The notes under the pieces are model-generated. The model was not told where the DNA came from, searched no databases, and saw nothing but the letters and a program-made list of their open reading frames with translations. The translations under genes and the position numbers were made by a program. 64,000 nucleotides of DNA from Pirellulaceae bacterium (lineage in GTDB: Bacteria; Planctomycetota; Planctomycetia; Pirellulales; Pirellulaceae), in contig JAHDXO010000041.1 in the NCBI GenBank assembly GCA_023382975.1, forward strand, positions 1-64,000. Reading direction: 5' to 3'. Positions 9,123 through 18,550 of this stretch are shown in pieces. Numbering within the stretch: the stretch's first letter is position 1; each line of letters opens with the position of its first letter.

Positions 9123-9908
9123 CTAATTCTCGTCGGTGCTTGAAACGTTTTCCGCGTCTTTATCTTCGAATCCGCCCGCTGCCGAGCCGCCGGATGGCTC
9201 GTCCGCGCCTTCCGATTGGGCGATGTCCATCGATCGGCCTTGGCGGATCGAGTTGGCCAGTTCATGGAGAATCACTTCGATCGAACGAATGCCGTCATCA
9301 TTGCCGGGAATTGGCAGATCCACATCGTCGGGATCGCAGTCGGTGTCGATCAGCGCGACCGTCGTAATTTTCAGCTTCCTCGCCTCGCGAATGGCGTTCT
9401 TTTCCTTCTTGGGATCCACGATCACCAAACACTCGGGCGTGCGGTTCATGGTGCGGATACCGTTCAGGTTGCGGTACATTTTGCGGTATTCGCGGTTCAG
9501 GGCGGACTGCATCTTCTTCGAATAGGCGGACAATTCGTCGCTGGAACGCAATTTCTCCAGCTCCTCCAAGCGTCCCAGTCGGCTGCGGACGGTACGGAAA
9601 TTGGTCAAGCAGCCGCCCAACCAACGCTCGCTGACAAATGGCATCCCGCAGCGCAGCGCTTCGCGTTCGACCGCTTCGCTGGCCTGCCGCTTCGTGCCGA
9701 CAAACAGAATCAGGCTGCCGCCCGCGGCGACCTGAGACAAATACTTCTGGGCTCGCAACAGCCCCCGCACCGTCTCGCGGATGTCGATAATATGAATCTG
9801 GCTCTTCCGGGCGTAGATGTAGGGGGCCATTTTCGGGTTCCAGCGGCTTGCCCGATGCCCGTAATGCACGCCCGAATCGATCAACGTCTTGACCAAAGAT
9901 TCTGCCAC
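9123..9908 (-). CDS. rpsB: 30S ribosomal protein S2
   Basis: A 261-residue S2: S-G-V-H-Y-G-H-R near the N-terminus, R-W-N-P-K-M-A-P-Y-I-Y and W-L-G-G-C-L-T-N-F-R-T are diagnostic. The acidic tail after residue 225 is a common extension. The start is GTG 9908, with AGGAG six bases upstream; an ATG overlapping it by two bases is in another frame. The open frame continues upstream into the intergenic region but lacks similarity there. Confidence 0.96.
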   Translation of the reverse strand: MAESLVKTLIDSGVHYGHRASRWNPKMAPYIYARKSQIHIIDIRETVRGLLRAQKYLSQVAAGGSLILFVGTKRQASEAVEREALRCGMPFVSERWLGGCLTNFRTVRSRLGRLEELEKLRSSDELSAYSKKMQSALNREYRKMYRNLNGIRTMNRTPECLVIVDPKKEKNAIREARKLKITTVALIDTDCDPDDVDLPIPGNDDGIRSIEVILHELANSIRQGRSMDIAQSEGADEPSGGSAAGGFEDKDAENVSSTDEN

Positions 9909-10280
9909 ATGTCTCTCCTGAATGCTTGTTCGTCCCCGGCCATGACAGCAACGCGACTGCCACAGGCTAAAAACCTTCGCCCGGCCGAACGAGGGGTAGG
10001 TGCTGCATTGTCGCCACCAGAAACTGCCGGCCCGTTGCCGAAGTAACCACGATTGGCGAATAGAATCCGAGAGTTTAACGTCGCCGTCCAAAAGGGTCAA
10101 TGCGGTCAAACGCCGCATCAGTGCGGCGAAGCGGCCGAGTCTGTCTTGACCTTGATTCCCCGTTTGACCTACTATCCCGCGTCGCTTTGCGCGAGCGGTG
10201 GGCGCCAAAGGTCGGACGCTAGCATTGCTTGTACGGAATCCCGCTCGGTTCTGCATGGCCCTGCGAAAGGCGTGGTTGGC
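9909..10280. other. divergent intergenic region upstream of rpsB and the second glycosyltransferase
   Basis: 372 bases with no supported gene. It should hold the rpsB operon promoter. On the minus strand a TTGACC (complement of 10094-10099) is present, but its -10 partner is poor, so I do not call a promoter. A short GCGGCG-type inverted repeat lies around 10110-10135. Confidence 0.5.
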
Positions 10281-11555
10281 GTGTTCTGGAAATCTCTACT
10301 TCCCGTGCTGGTCGTGGCGCTGGGCATTCGTGTGGCGGCGGGTGCTTGGTGGCAGGAGCGGCTGCCCGATCAGCAGCGGTTCGGGTTTCCGGACAGCGAA
10401 AGCTACTGGAAACTGGCCGAGCGGGTGGCGCAGGGCGAGTCGTACGAGTTGAACCCCGACCGGCGAGTGTTCCGCACGCCCGGGTATCCGTTGCTGCTGG
10501 CGCCGCTGTTCATTCTTGCCGGAGGCGAACCGCCGGTGTTCTGGGCGCGGGTGCTGGGCGCCGTGCTGGGCACGGCGGCCGTGGCGGCCGTGGCGGCGTT
10601 GGCTTGGCAGTTGTTCGACCGCCGGGCGGCAGTGCTGGCGGCCTGGGCAGCGGCGCTGTATCCCGAGGCGGTGGCGATGAGCACGTTTGTGCTGTCCGAG
10701 GCGCCGTTCGTTCCGCTCATGATCCTGCAATTGCTGCTGGCCACGCTGGCTTGGCGTCACGAGACCAGGCGCGGACAAGCGGCTTGGGCATCGGCCGCCG
10801 GCTTGGCCGCCGGGGCAGCCACTCTGATGCGACCCAGTTGGCTGCTTTTCACTCCGCTGGCATTGTCGCTTGCCTTTCTGGATGCGAACCAGCGGCCGCG
10901 CGCGGTGCGGGTCGGTGCGTGGATGCTGCTGGCCTTGGCCGCGGCCATGGCGCCGTGGTGGATCCGCAATGCACTGGTAACCGGCCGCTTCGTGCCAACC
11001 ACGCTGCAGGTGGGCGAGAGTCTGTACGACGGCTGGAATCCGCAGGCGACCGGAGCGAGCGACATGCGGTTCGTGGACGAATTCCGCCGTGAGTTACGCC
11101 GCCAAGACGCGGCTCGCGGAATCCCCACAACCGAATCGGGCCTCTGTTTCGAGCAGCGTTTGGACCAGCGGATGCGGGACGCCGCATGGGATTGGGCGGC
11201 AGAGCATCCGGCCGAGGCATGTCGTTTGGCGGGAGTCAAGTTCCTGCGGATTTGGAACGTCTGGCCGAACGAGCCGTCGTTGGGACACTGGCGTTTCGGG
11301 CTGTTGGTGCTGGCCGGGTATGTGCCGCTGCTGGTGGGCGGATTGTACGGTGCCTGGTGTTTCGCTGGCCGCGGCTGGCCGTACCAACTGTGCTTCCTGC
11401 CGGCGCTCTATTTCACCGTGTTGCACATGGTCTTTGTGGGATCGATTCGTTACCGGCAGCCGCCGATGCTCGCCTTGTTGGTTCTGGCCGCGGGAGTGGC
11501 TGGCCAGTGGGTGGGCCGCGTTCGGGAAAAGCAACAAGAAAGCGCCAACCGGTGA
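10281..11555 (+). CDS. GT-C fold glycosyltransferase (family 39-like), polytopic membrane protein
   Basis: A 424-residue multi-spanning protein resembling the PMT_2/GT39 group: the first loop has F-P-D-S-E-S-Y-W with an acidic residue in the catalytic position, followed by R-T-P-G-Y-P-L-L-L-A-P. About ten hydrophobic helices follow. It probably transfers a lipid-linked sugar outside the cytoplasmic membrane; the acceptor is unknown. I set the start at GTG 10281, just before the first hydrophobic segment; GTG 10272 is an alternative and the start is uncertain. The stop codon overlaps the GTG of the AsmA-like gene (GTGA). Confidence 0.75.
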   Translation: MFWKSLLPVLVVALGIRVAAGAWWQERLPDQQRFGFPDSESYWKLAERVAQGESYELNPDRRVFRTPGYPLLLAPLFILAGGEPPVFWARVLGAVLGTAAVAAVAALAWQLFDRRAAVLAAWAAALYPEAVAMSTFVLSEAPFVPLMILQLLLATLAWRHETRRGQAAWASAAGLAAGAATLMRPSWLLFTPLALSLAFLDANQRPRAVRVGAWMLLALAAAMAPWWIRNALVTGRFVPTTLQVGESLYDGWNPQATGASDMRFVDEFRRELRRQDAARGIPTTESGLCFEQRLDQRMRDAAWDWAAEHPAEACRLAGVKFLRIWNVWPNEPSLGHWRFGLLVLAGYVPLLVGGLYGAWCFAGRGWPYQLCFLPALYFTVLHMVFVGSIRYRQPPMLALLVLAAGVAGQWVGRVREKQQESANR

Positions 11556-14500
11556 ACCAGTCACGCCAAACCGGGTTCTTTGCGGGTCTGCACCGCGGGT
11601 TGCGGCGGCTGCTGGTGCTCGGCATGTTGCTGGGGCTGGCGGCGCTGTGCGGCTGGCTGCTGTTGCAGCATCGCGTGGACAACGAGATTCGGTTGGAAGT
11701 CGAGCGACGTTTTGCGGCCCACTATCCTGGCTACCGCGTGACCGTGCGGGGCGCCCGCCTGGTCGAAGGCTGCGGGATCGAGATCCAGGGCTTGGCGATT
11801 TTCCGCCGCCCGGAGATTGAACCGCTGGTGTACGTCCATGAAGTCATGGCGGTCTCGTCCGTTTGCCTGCAGGACCTGGTGCAGGGTCATCAGCCGCACA
11901 CCGAGCGACTGGTGCTGCGGGGCGTTCAGCTCCGGGGCCGCCAGGACGACCAAGGCAACTGGGATCTGAGCCGCTTGTGGCCGCCGCCAAAATTCGGGCC
12001 GCGCACTCCGCAAGTCATCATGCGCGACGCGACCGTCCATCTGACGTCCGGCCAAGACTCCGCGGAACGGTCCATCGCGTTGCGCGATCTGCAACTGGAG
12101 ATCACGCCCCAATGCGATCCGTCCGGCGCTCCTCTGTCCGTCGACGCACCGGCGAAGACGCTACAAATCCGCGGCACGGGCGCCGCCGATCACTTGGAGC
12201 GGCTGCGATTCGAGGCGCTGATCCCGGCCGACGGAGGCCCGTGGGATCTGCGGGGACAGGTCAGTGGTCTGCAGTTGTCTTCGCAGCTCTACCAGGCCGT
12301 GCCGGACCCGTGGCGCAAGCGGTGCGACGAACTGGAATCGCTCAAAGGCCGGGTGTCTCTGGATTTCCATCTGTGCGGCGATTCGCAAACGGACGCTCCG
12401 CCCCGGTTTGCGGTTCGCGGCGAACTGGCCGACGGCGAGGTCGTCGACCGGCGGCTTCCCTTCCGGCTGTACGATGCGCAGGCCCGCTTCCGCTTGGATG
12501 ATCGGCGACTGGCTGTGGAACATTTTTTCGCGCGCAACGGCACGGCCGAGTTGGAGTTGTCCCTGACGCGGCAGGGTTTCGACCGGACCAGCCCGCTTTC
12601 CTTGGATGCCCGCGCTCGCGGGCTGAAGCTGGACCAACGGTTTGTCGACGTCTTGCCGCCGCCGCTGCAGGAGGTCTGGCGGCAGTACTCGCCGCTGGGA
12701 CTGGTCGACGCCGATGTGCAACTGGAGTTCGACGGGAAGGACTGGCATCCGCAGGCGCAGATCGAGTGCCGCGATGTATCGTTCACTTACCACGAATTTC
12801 CGTACCGGCTGGAACGTACCCGCGGCCAGATTCTGCTGACTCCGGACGTCTTGTCGCTTCGCTTGCTGGCCGACGCCGGCGAACAGGACGTGACGATCAA
12901 CGGGCAGTTTCACCAGCCCGCCGGGCCGGCGACGGGGTGGGTCGAGCTGTCTTGCATTCGACCGGTGCCGCTGGACGAGAAGCTGCTGAATGCGGTGATC
13001 GATCCGGCGGCTCAACGCGTGCTCCAATCGCTGAATCCCGGCGGCGCCTTGACCTTTGCCGGCCGGTTTGAACGGCGGCAGCCGGGCGGGCCGATCCACA
13101 AGTCCGCGAAGATCGACCTGCACAACTGCACGATGCGGTACGACCGCTTTCCGTATCCGCTGGGGATGATCCACGGATCCATCGTTTGGGACGACCGTGG
13201 GTGGAGTTTCCAGAATTTGTCCGGACGCAACGGCAGCGGCTACATCGAATGCCACGGCAGTTGGATGCCCACCGACGATGGCGGCAGTCTGCTTCATCTG
13301 AACTTCGTGGGAACGGAGATCCCGCTGGAGGACGAACTGCGCGACGCCTTGAATCCGGGCGTTCAAGGAATCTGGCGAGACCTTCGTCCCCAAGGCTCGC
13401 TCGATCATCTGCACGTCGTACTTCATTACCGGTCGGCCCAGGACGACTTGAGTGTCGAGGTCCGGGCTCGCGAGTGGCAGAAACGGTTGCAGGACGATGG
13501 CCGCAGCATCACCATCGCGCCCAAGTCGTTTCCGTATAAACTGGACGACTTGACGGGCGTCGTCGTCTATCGCGACGGCGAGGTGACATTCGAGCGGATC
13601 TCCGCGCAGCACGATACCGTGGCGATCAACATGGACGGTCGCTGCCGCATCGAGCCGGATGGCCACTGGGCGGCCGACGTGACGAATCTGGTGGTCGAGC
13701 GGGCTCGCTTCGACCGGGAACTGCTCGGTGCCCTGCCCAAGGAGTTGGGCAAGGCGCTGGAACGTCTGTCGCTGCGAGGGAATCTAGGCGCCCAGGGGTC
13801 GCTGGCATTTCGCGGCTCGCCGGGCGAACCCGCTGCCGCGTTCTGGGATCTGGTCGTGGACTTGGAGAACGTCAGTATGGACAGCGGCGTGCAACTGGAA
13901 CACTTGCACGGCGACGTACGCCTGGTGGGCAGGAGCCTGGCTCAGGATTTCTTCAGCCGCGGCGAATTGAACATCGATTCGCTGGTCCATCGGGATCTGC
14001 AACTGACGCGGATCCGGGGACCGATGTTGATCGATCGGGAACGAGTCGTGTTGGGCGCCGAAGCGGAACGCGGCCTGCCGAACACGGCGCCCCGTTCGCT
14101 GACGGCGCATGCGGTCGGCGGCGCGGTCTCGGCCGATATCGCCGTCGACCTGAGCGGCGAGGTGCCGTTCCGGCTGCGGGCTGCCCTGGATGGCGGCGAC
14201 TTGCAGCAGTTCGCCCGCGAAGTCTCGCCCGCCGGCCGGGATATCCGCGGCAAGGCCAACGCGCTGGTGAATCTCAGCGGCACCTCGCAGGGACGCCACA
14301 CCTGGCGCGGCGACGGATTCATCCGGCTGTACGAGGCAGACATCTACCAGGTTCCCGTCATGCTGGCCCTGCTCAAAATGCTCAGCATCCGCCAGCCGGA
14401 CCGCACCGCGTTCACCAGCAGCAACATCGATTTCCGCATCCAGGGCGAACACCTGTACTTCGACCGCATCGATTTCAACGGCGACGCGATCAGTCTGAAG

Positions 14501-14767
14501 GGCAACGGCGAGATGAACATGGACCGGCAGATCGACATGAAGTTCTACACGCTGGTCGGCCGTCGCGAATGGGAACCACCCGCGCTGCGTGCTCTGTTGC
14601 AGCAGGCGGCCCAGCAGATCCTGTTGATCCACGCCACCGGCACCCTCGACCAGCCGCACCTAACCCGCGAGGCGCTGCCCATGGTCCGCGAAACCTTGGA
14701 CCAACTGTTCCCCGAAGCCACGGCGCGGAACCAGAACGCATGGCTGAATTCGGAGACGACGCGGTGA
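11552..14767 (+). CDS. large AsmA/TamB-like envelope protein
   Basis: A 1071-residue protein with one N-terminal transmembrane helix (about 19-40) and a very long repetitive beta-strand region, the layout of AsmA-like bridge proteins that span the periplasm and are linked to lipid transport or outer-membrane homeostasis. The C-terminal 200 residues read like the AsmA_2 C-terminal domain (G-K-A-N-A-L-V-N-L-S-G-T, then A-D-I-Y-Q-V-P-V-M-L-A-L-L-K-M-L). The GTG start overlaps the upstream stop by four bases, so it is translationally coupled to the glycosyltransferase. The pairing suggests a shared envelope-building job; this is inference. Confidence 0.75.
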   Translation: MNQSRQTGFFAGLHRGLRRLLVLGMLLGLAALCGWLLLQHRVDNEIRLEVERRFAAHYPGYRVTVRGARLVEGCGIEIQGLAIFRRPEIEPLVYVHEVMAVSSVCLQDLVQGHQPHTERLVLRGVQLRGRQDDQGNWDLSRLWPPPKFGPRTPQVIMRDATVHLTSGQDSAERSIALRDLQLEITPQCDPSGAPLSVDAPAKTLQIRGTGAADHLERLRFEALIPADGGPWDLRGQVSGLQLSSQLYQAVPDPWRKRCDELESLKGRVSLDFHLCGDSQTDAPPRFAVRGELADGEVVDRRLPFRLYDAQARFRLDDRRLAVEHFFARNGTAELELSLTRQGFDRTSPLSLDARARGLKLDQRFVDVLPPPLQEVWRQYSPLGLVDADVQLEFDGKDWHPQAQIECRDVSFTYHEFPYRLERTRGQILLTPDVLSLRLLADAGEQDVTINGQFHQPAGPATGWVELSCIRPVPLDEKLLNAVIDPAAQRVLQSLNPGGALTFAGRFERRQPGGPIHKSAKIDLHNCTMRYDRFPYPLGMIHGSIVWDDRGWSFQNLSGRNGSGYIECHGSWMPTDDGGSLLHLNFVGTEIPLEDELRDALNPGVQGIWRDLRPQGSLDHLHVVLHYRSAQDDLSVEVRAREWQKRLQDDGRSITIAPKSFPYKLDDLTGVVVYRDGEVTFERISAQHDTVAINMDGRCRIEPDGHWAADVTNLVVERARFDRELLGALPKELGKALERLSLRGNLGAQGSLAFRGSPGEPAAAFWDLVVDLENVSMDSGVQLEHLHGDVRLVGRSLAQDFFSRGELNIDSLVHRDLQLTRIRGPMLIDRERVVLGAEAERGLPNTAPRSLTAHAVGGAVSADIAVDLSGEVPFRLRAALDGGDLQQFAREVSPAGRDIRGKANALVNLSGTSQGRHTWRGDGFIRLYEADIYQVPVMLALLKMLSIRQPDRTAFTSSNIDFRIQGEHLYFDRIDFNGDAISLKGNGEMNMDRQIDMKFYTLVGRREWEPPALRALLQQAAQQILLIHATGTLDQPHLTREALPMVRETLDQLFPEATARNQNAWLNSETTR

Positions 14768-14857
14768 CTTGACAGCTCAGGCGGGAAAGGCTCATCTGGT
14801 AGCCGAAGTCGCGAGACCTCGGCGGAAACTAGACTTCGGCGGAAACGGACAGATGCC

Positions 14858-14911
14858 CGAATTCTCACGAATTCGGCTACAGGCTCGAATTCTCACGAGT
14901 TCGGCTACAGG
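14858..14911 (+). repeat. two tandem copies of a 26-bp sequence upstream of dapF
   Basis: CGAATTCTCACGAATTCGGC followed by TACAGG at 14858-14883 is repeated at 14886-14911 with one change. Each copy contains a GAATTC-flanked partial palindrome. The short upstream stretch also repeats CTTCGGCGGAAAC (14833-14847 area). The repeats lie 22 bases upstream of the dapF start, in its leader. Role unknown. Confidence 0.7.
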
Positions 14912-14933
14912 GAAAGAGCGAGCGAAACATCCA

Positions 14934-15767
14934 ATGCAATTCACCAAGATGCACGGCGCGGGCAACGATTACGTGTACGTCGATTGCTTCGCGCAACCGG
15001 TTCCCGATCGATTGCCCGAATTGGCGAGGCGGATCTCGGATCGCCGTTTCGGAGTGGGCGGTGACGGGTTGATCCTGATCCGGCCTTCGGATCGCGCCGA
15101 CGCCCGGATGCAAATGTTCAACGCCGATGGCTCGGAAGCCGAAATGTGCGGCAACGGCATCCGCTGTGTCGCCAAGTACGTCTACGATCACGGCATCTGC
15201 CGCCGCGACGAACTGCAGATCGAGACCGGCGCGGGCGTGTTGCCGGTGCGAGTCGAGACCGACGGCGGACTGGTGCGGCAAGTGCGAGTCGACATGGGCC
15301 CGCCGATTCTCGAAGCGGCAATCATCCCCACGACGCTGCCAGGCATGCCGGTCGCCGATGTGCCGCTCGACGTCGCCGGCCACCGACTGACCGTCACCTG
15401 CGTCTCGATGGGCAATCCGCACTGCGTGCTGTTCGTTCCGGCGGCCACGGATGAATTGGTGCTGGGGCTTGGCCCGCAGATCGAGACCGACCCGCACTTC
15501 CCGGCGCGGGTGAATGTTGAATTCGTCGAGGTGCTAGGACCGGGCGAAGTTCGCCAGCGGACGTGGGAACGTGGTTCCGGCGAGACCTGGGCGTGCGGGA
15601 CCGGCGCCAGTGCGGTGTGCGTCGCCGGCGTGCTAACCGGACGCACCGAGCGGCGGATCGTCAATCATCTGCGCGGCGGCGATCTGGTCTTGGAATGGAA
15701 CGAAGCGGACGGTCGCGTCTACATGACAGGGCCAGCCGCGGAAGTGTTTCAGGGCCAATGGCCCTGA
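14934..15767 (+). CDS. dapF: diaminopimelate epimerase
   Basis: A 277-residue DapF, converting LL- to meso-diaminopimelate for lysine and peptidoglycan synthesis. The two catalytic cysteines are present: C72 in A-E-M-C-G-N-G-I-R-C and C221 in T-W-A-C-G-T-G-A. The N-terminal K-M-H-G-A-G-N-D-Y motif fixes ATG 14934. Length is normal. It is followed by the DUF374 gene after 55 bases. Confidence 0.97.
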   Translation: MQFTKMHGAGNDYVYVDCFAQPVPDRLPELARRISDRRFGVGGDGLILIRPSDRADARMQMFNADGSEAEMCGNGIRCVAKYVYDHGICRRDELQIETGAGVLPVRVETDGGLVRQVRVDMGPPILEAAIIPTTLPGMPVADVPLDVAGHRLTVTCVSMGNPHCVLFVPAATDELVLGLGPQIETDPHFPARVNVEFVEVLGPGEVRQRTWERGSGETWACGTGASAVCVAGVLTGRTERRIVNHLRGGDLVLEWNEADGRVYMTGPAAEVFQGQWP

Positions 15768-15822
15768 GGGCCGGGCGGCAAAGGAAATTCGAAAACCGCG
15801 GTCATCGCAAGGATGCTTGATC

Positions 15823-16557
15823 ATGGGTCGCTGGAAACAATGGCAGGGCAAATTGGGAGGTCTGGCGGTCTACAGCTTCGTCCGGCAATGGATGAGCACG
15901 CTGGACTACAAAGCCCTGATGTACGATCCGACGGTCGATCCGGCGAGCGAGAATTTCCAGCCGTCGATGATTTTCGTGTTTTGGCACGAATACATCCCCT
16001 GTCCGTTTTATCTGCGGCCCCACTGCAATATCGCCATGCTGCTCAGCCGCCACCGCGATGCGGATTGGCTCTCCGAAGCTGCCCGGCACATGGGCTTCAG
16101 CACCGTCCGCGGGTCCACCCGGCGCGGCGGCGACCAGGCGCTCCGCGAACTGGCTCGGGCCAGTCGCCGGATGAATCTGGCGATCACGCCCGACGGGCCT
16201 CGCGGTCCGCGGCGCACCTTGGCGCCGGGCTGCATCTTTCTGGCCTCGAAGCTGAACCTGCCGCTGGTTCCTTTTGGCATCGGCTACGACCGGCCTTGGC
16301 GAATGCCGACTTGGGACCGCTTCGCGCTGCCGCGTCCCTACTCGCGGGCCCGCTTGGTGGTCGGACCACGTTTACACATCCCCGCGGATCTGGATCGCGA
16401 TGGCTTAGAATGGCACCGTCAGCAGATGGAAACAACGCTGAACCAACTGACCACCGAAGCCGAACTTTGGGCCGAATCCGGCCATCGTCGCCGCGGCCAG
16501 ATCTCCGGCGGTGCTCAAGCAAAACCGCTCGGCAGCCGTCCCACACGCGGTATATGA
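15823..16557 (+). CDS. DUF374 lysophospholipid acyltransferase-like protein
   Basis: A 244-residue member of the DUF374 branch of the LPLAT acyltransferases. It has F-V-F-W-H-E-Y (catalytic-type histidine), a S-T-V-R-G-S-T-R-R-G-G stretch and T-P-D-G-P-R-G-P-R-R, all typical. It likely acylates a lipid or lipid A-type precursor at the membrane. ATG 15823 lies nine bases after AAGGA; a TTG two codons upstream is also open. Confidence 0.85.
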   Translation: MGRWKQWQGKLGGLAVYSFVRQWMSTLDYKALMYDPTVDPASENFQPSMIFVFWHEYIPCPFYLRPHCNIAMLLSRHRDADWLSEAARHMGFSTVRGSTRRGGDQALRELARASRRMNLAITPDGPRGPRRTLAPGCIFLASKLNLPLVPFGIGYDRPWRMPTWDRFALPRPYSRARLVVGPRLHIPADLDRDGLEWHRQQMETTLNQLTTEAELWAESGHRRRGQISGGAQAKPLGSRPTRGI

Positions 16558-16612
16558 GCCTCGGCCGATCCTGACGTGCGTAGGATTTCGCGAATTTCTG
16601 CCGCATCCATAC

Positions 16613-16640
16613 TTGCATTGTTCATGCAAAAGTGTAGAAT
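16613..16640 (+). promoter_or_regulatory. predicted promoter with overlapping palindrome for the oxidoreductase operon
   Basis: TTGCAT (16613-16618) and TAGAAT (16635-16640) are spaced by 16 bases, 54 bases before the korA-like start. The -35 is one half of a palindrome TTGCAT-TGTTC-ATGCAA (16613-16629) that could be an operator. Pattern-based prediction only. Confidence 0.4.
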
Positions 16641-16693
16641 GCGACCGTAGCGTCTGGGTTTCGGGTCTCGCAGTCCGGTCTGAACGGAGAGAC

Positions 16694-18550
16694 ATGTCCA
16701 TGGTTGCTGTGCTCGGCAGTGGCAAGGAATTGATCCAGGTCCAACATGCCACGGTGCGTTTTGCGGGCGATTCGGGGGACGGGATGCAGTTGGTCGGCGG
16801 CCAGTTCGCCGACATCGCCTCGATGACCGGCAGCGCGATCTGCTCGTTTCCGGATTTTCCGTCGGACATCCGCGCTCCGGCCGGGACGCTGGGCGGCGTC
16901 AGCGGGTATCAGTTGAGTTTCGGAGACCACCGCGTCACCACGCCGGGCGATGCACCGTTCGTGCTGGTCGCAATGAACCCGGCTGCGTTGAAGGTCTGCC
17001 TGCCGGAACTGCAAAAGGGCGGCATCATCATCGCGAACGCGGACGCTTTTTCACCCGCGAATCTGAAGAAAGCCGCATACGACGACAATCCGCTGGAGGA
17101 CGGTTCGCTCGACGACTACCGCCTGATCCCGGTGCCGATGGGGCGGTTGAACGACGAGGCAACGGCAGCGACGGGGATGGCCAAGTCGCAGCGGGAACGC
17201 TGCAAGAACTTCTTCGCCTTAGGCATGACCCTGTGGCTGTACGACCGCCCGATGCAGCCGTTGCTCGAATGGATGATGAAGAAGTTCCAGCGGACGCCCG
17301 AGGTGATGGCGGCCAACGCGGCCAGCCTGCGCGCCGGGTACAACTTTGCGAATACCGCCGAGTTGTTCCGAGTCCACTACCAAGTCGCGCAGGCCAAGCT
17401 GCCGTCGGGCCGGTATCGCCGCGTGACGGGCAACGAGGCATTGGCGCTGGGTTGCATCGTCGGAGCGCACCGCGCCGGCCGGCCGCTGGTCTACGCCAGC
17501 TATCCGATCACGCCGGCCAGCGAAGTGCTGCACGAACTGGCCAAGCACAAGGAGTTCGACGTCCGCGTGATTCAGGCCGAGGACGAAATCGCGGCCTGCT
17601 GCGCGGCGATCGGGGCGTCGTTCGCCGGCGCCGTCGGCGCCACGGGGACCAGCGGTCCCGGACTGGCGTTGAAGTCCGAATCACTCGGCCTAGCCGTGAT
17701 GACCGAATTGCCGCTGGTTGTCTTAAATGTCCAGCGAGCCGGTCCGAGCACGGGCATGCCGACCAAGACGGAGCAGGCCGATCTGCTGATGTGCATGTAC
17801 GGGCGGCATGGCGAGGCGCCCGCGGTTGTGCTGGCGGCCGCGTCGGCAGCGGACTGTTTTTACATGGCTTTCGAGGCGGTGCGGTTGGCCACCAAGTACA
17901 TGACTCCCGTGCTGCTGTTGAGCGACAGCTTTCTGGCCAACAGCGCCGAGCCGTTCCGCATCCCGGACGTCGAGTCGCTGTCGGACCTGCGCGTGCCGCT
18001 GGCGGCGACGCCGGAGGATTTCGCACCTTACCGACGCGATTCCCAAACACTGGCCCGGCCTTGGGTATCTCCCGGCCGACCTGGCATGGAGCATCGCATC
18101 GGCGGCCTGGAGAAAGAGGAAACGGGGGTGGTCAGCTACGACGGCGAGAACCACACCAAGATGGTGGCACTCCGGGCCGCCAAGATCGCTCGGATCGCGC
18201 TCGACGTGCCACCGGCCGAGGTTGTCGGCGCCCAACGCGGCGATGTGCTGGTCGTCGGCTGGGGCAGTTCGTACGGTGCCATCGCTGCCGCGGTCGAAGA
18301 GATGCACAGCGAAGGCCGGAGCGTGGGGCATCTGCATCTGCGCCACCTGAACCCGCTGCCGAGAAATACCGGCGAAGTGATCGAACGCTTCGATCGGGTG
18401 CTGGTCGTGGAAGGCAACTGCGGCCAGTTGAAGACAATTCTGCGCGACCATTTCACGGCGTCCTTCTTTCCGTTGAACAAGGTGGACGGCCGTCCGTTCT
18501 TGATCCGCGAGGTACGCACCGCCATTCAGGAGCTATTGAACCGTGAGTAG
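16694..18550 (+). CDS. 2-oxoacid:ferredoxin oxidoreductase, fused gamma-alpha subunit
   Basis: A 618-residue subunit of the KorAB-type oxidoreductase that oxidises a 2-oxoacid (probably 2-oxoglutarate) to acyl-CoA with ferredoxin. The N-terminal 190 residues are the gamma domain (G-D-S-G-D-G-M-Q-L-V-G-G); residues 210-600 are the alpha part with A-S-Y-P-I-T-P-A-S-E and A-T-G-T-S-G-P-G. ATG 16694 has GGAGA six bases upstream. It overlaps the beta gene by eight bases. The substrate cannot be fixed from sequence; 2-oxoglutarate or pyruvate are the main options. Confidence 0.93.
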   Translation: MSMVAVLGSGKELIQVQHATVRFAGDSGDGMQLVGGQFADIASMTGSAICSFPDFPSDIRAPAGTLGGVSGYQLSFGDHRVTTPGDAPFVLVAMNPAALKVCLPELQKGGIIIANADAFSPANLKKAAYDDNPLEDGSLDDYRLIPVPMGRLNDEATAATGMAKSQRERCKNFFALGMTLWLYDRPMQPLLEWMMKKFQRTPEVMAANAASLRAGYNFANTAELFRVHYQVAQAKLPSGRYRRVTGNEALALGCIVGAHRAGRPLVYASYPITPASEVLHELAKHKEFDVRVIQAEDEIAACCAAIGASFAGAVGATGTSGPGLALKSESLGLAVMTELPLVVLNVQRAGPSTGMPTKTEQADLLMCMYGRHGEAPAVVLAAASAADCFYMAFEAVRLATKYMTPVLLLSDSFLANSAEPFRIPDVESLSDLRVPLAATPEDFAPYRRDSQTLARPWVSPGRPGMEHRIGGLEKEETGVVSYDGENHTKMVALRAAKIARIALDVPPAEVVGAQRGDVLVVGWGSSYGAIAAAVEEMHSEGRSVGHLHLRHLNPLPRNTGEVIERFDRVLVVEGNCGQLKTILRDHFTASFFPLNKVDGRPFLIREVRTAIQELLNRE

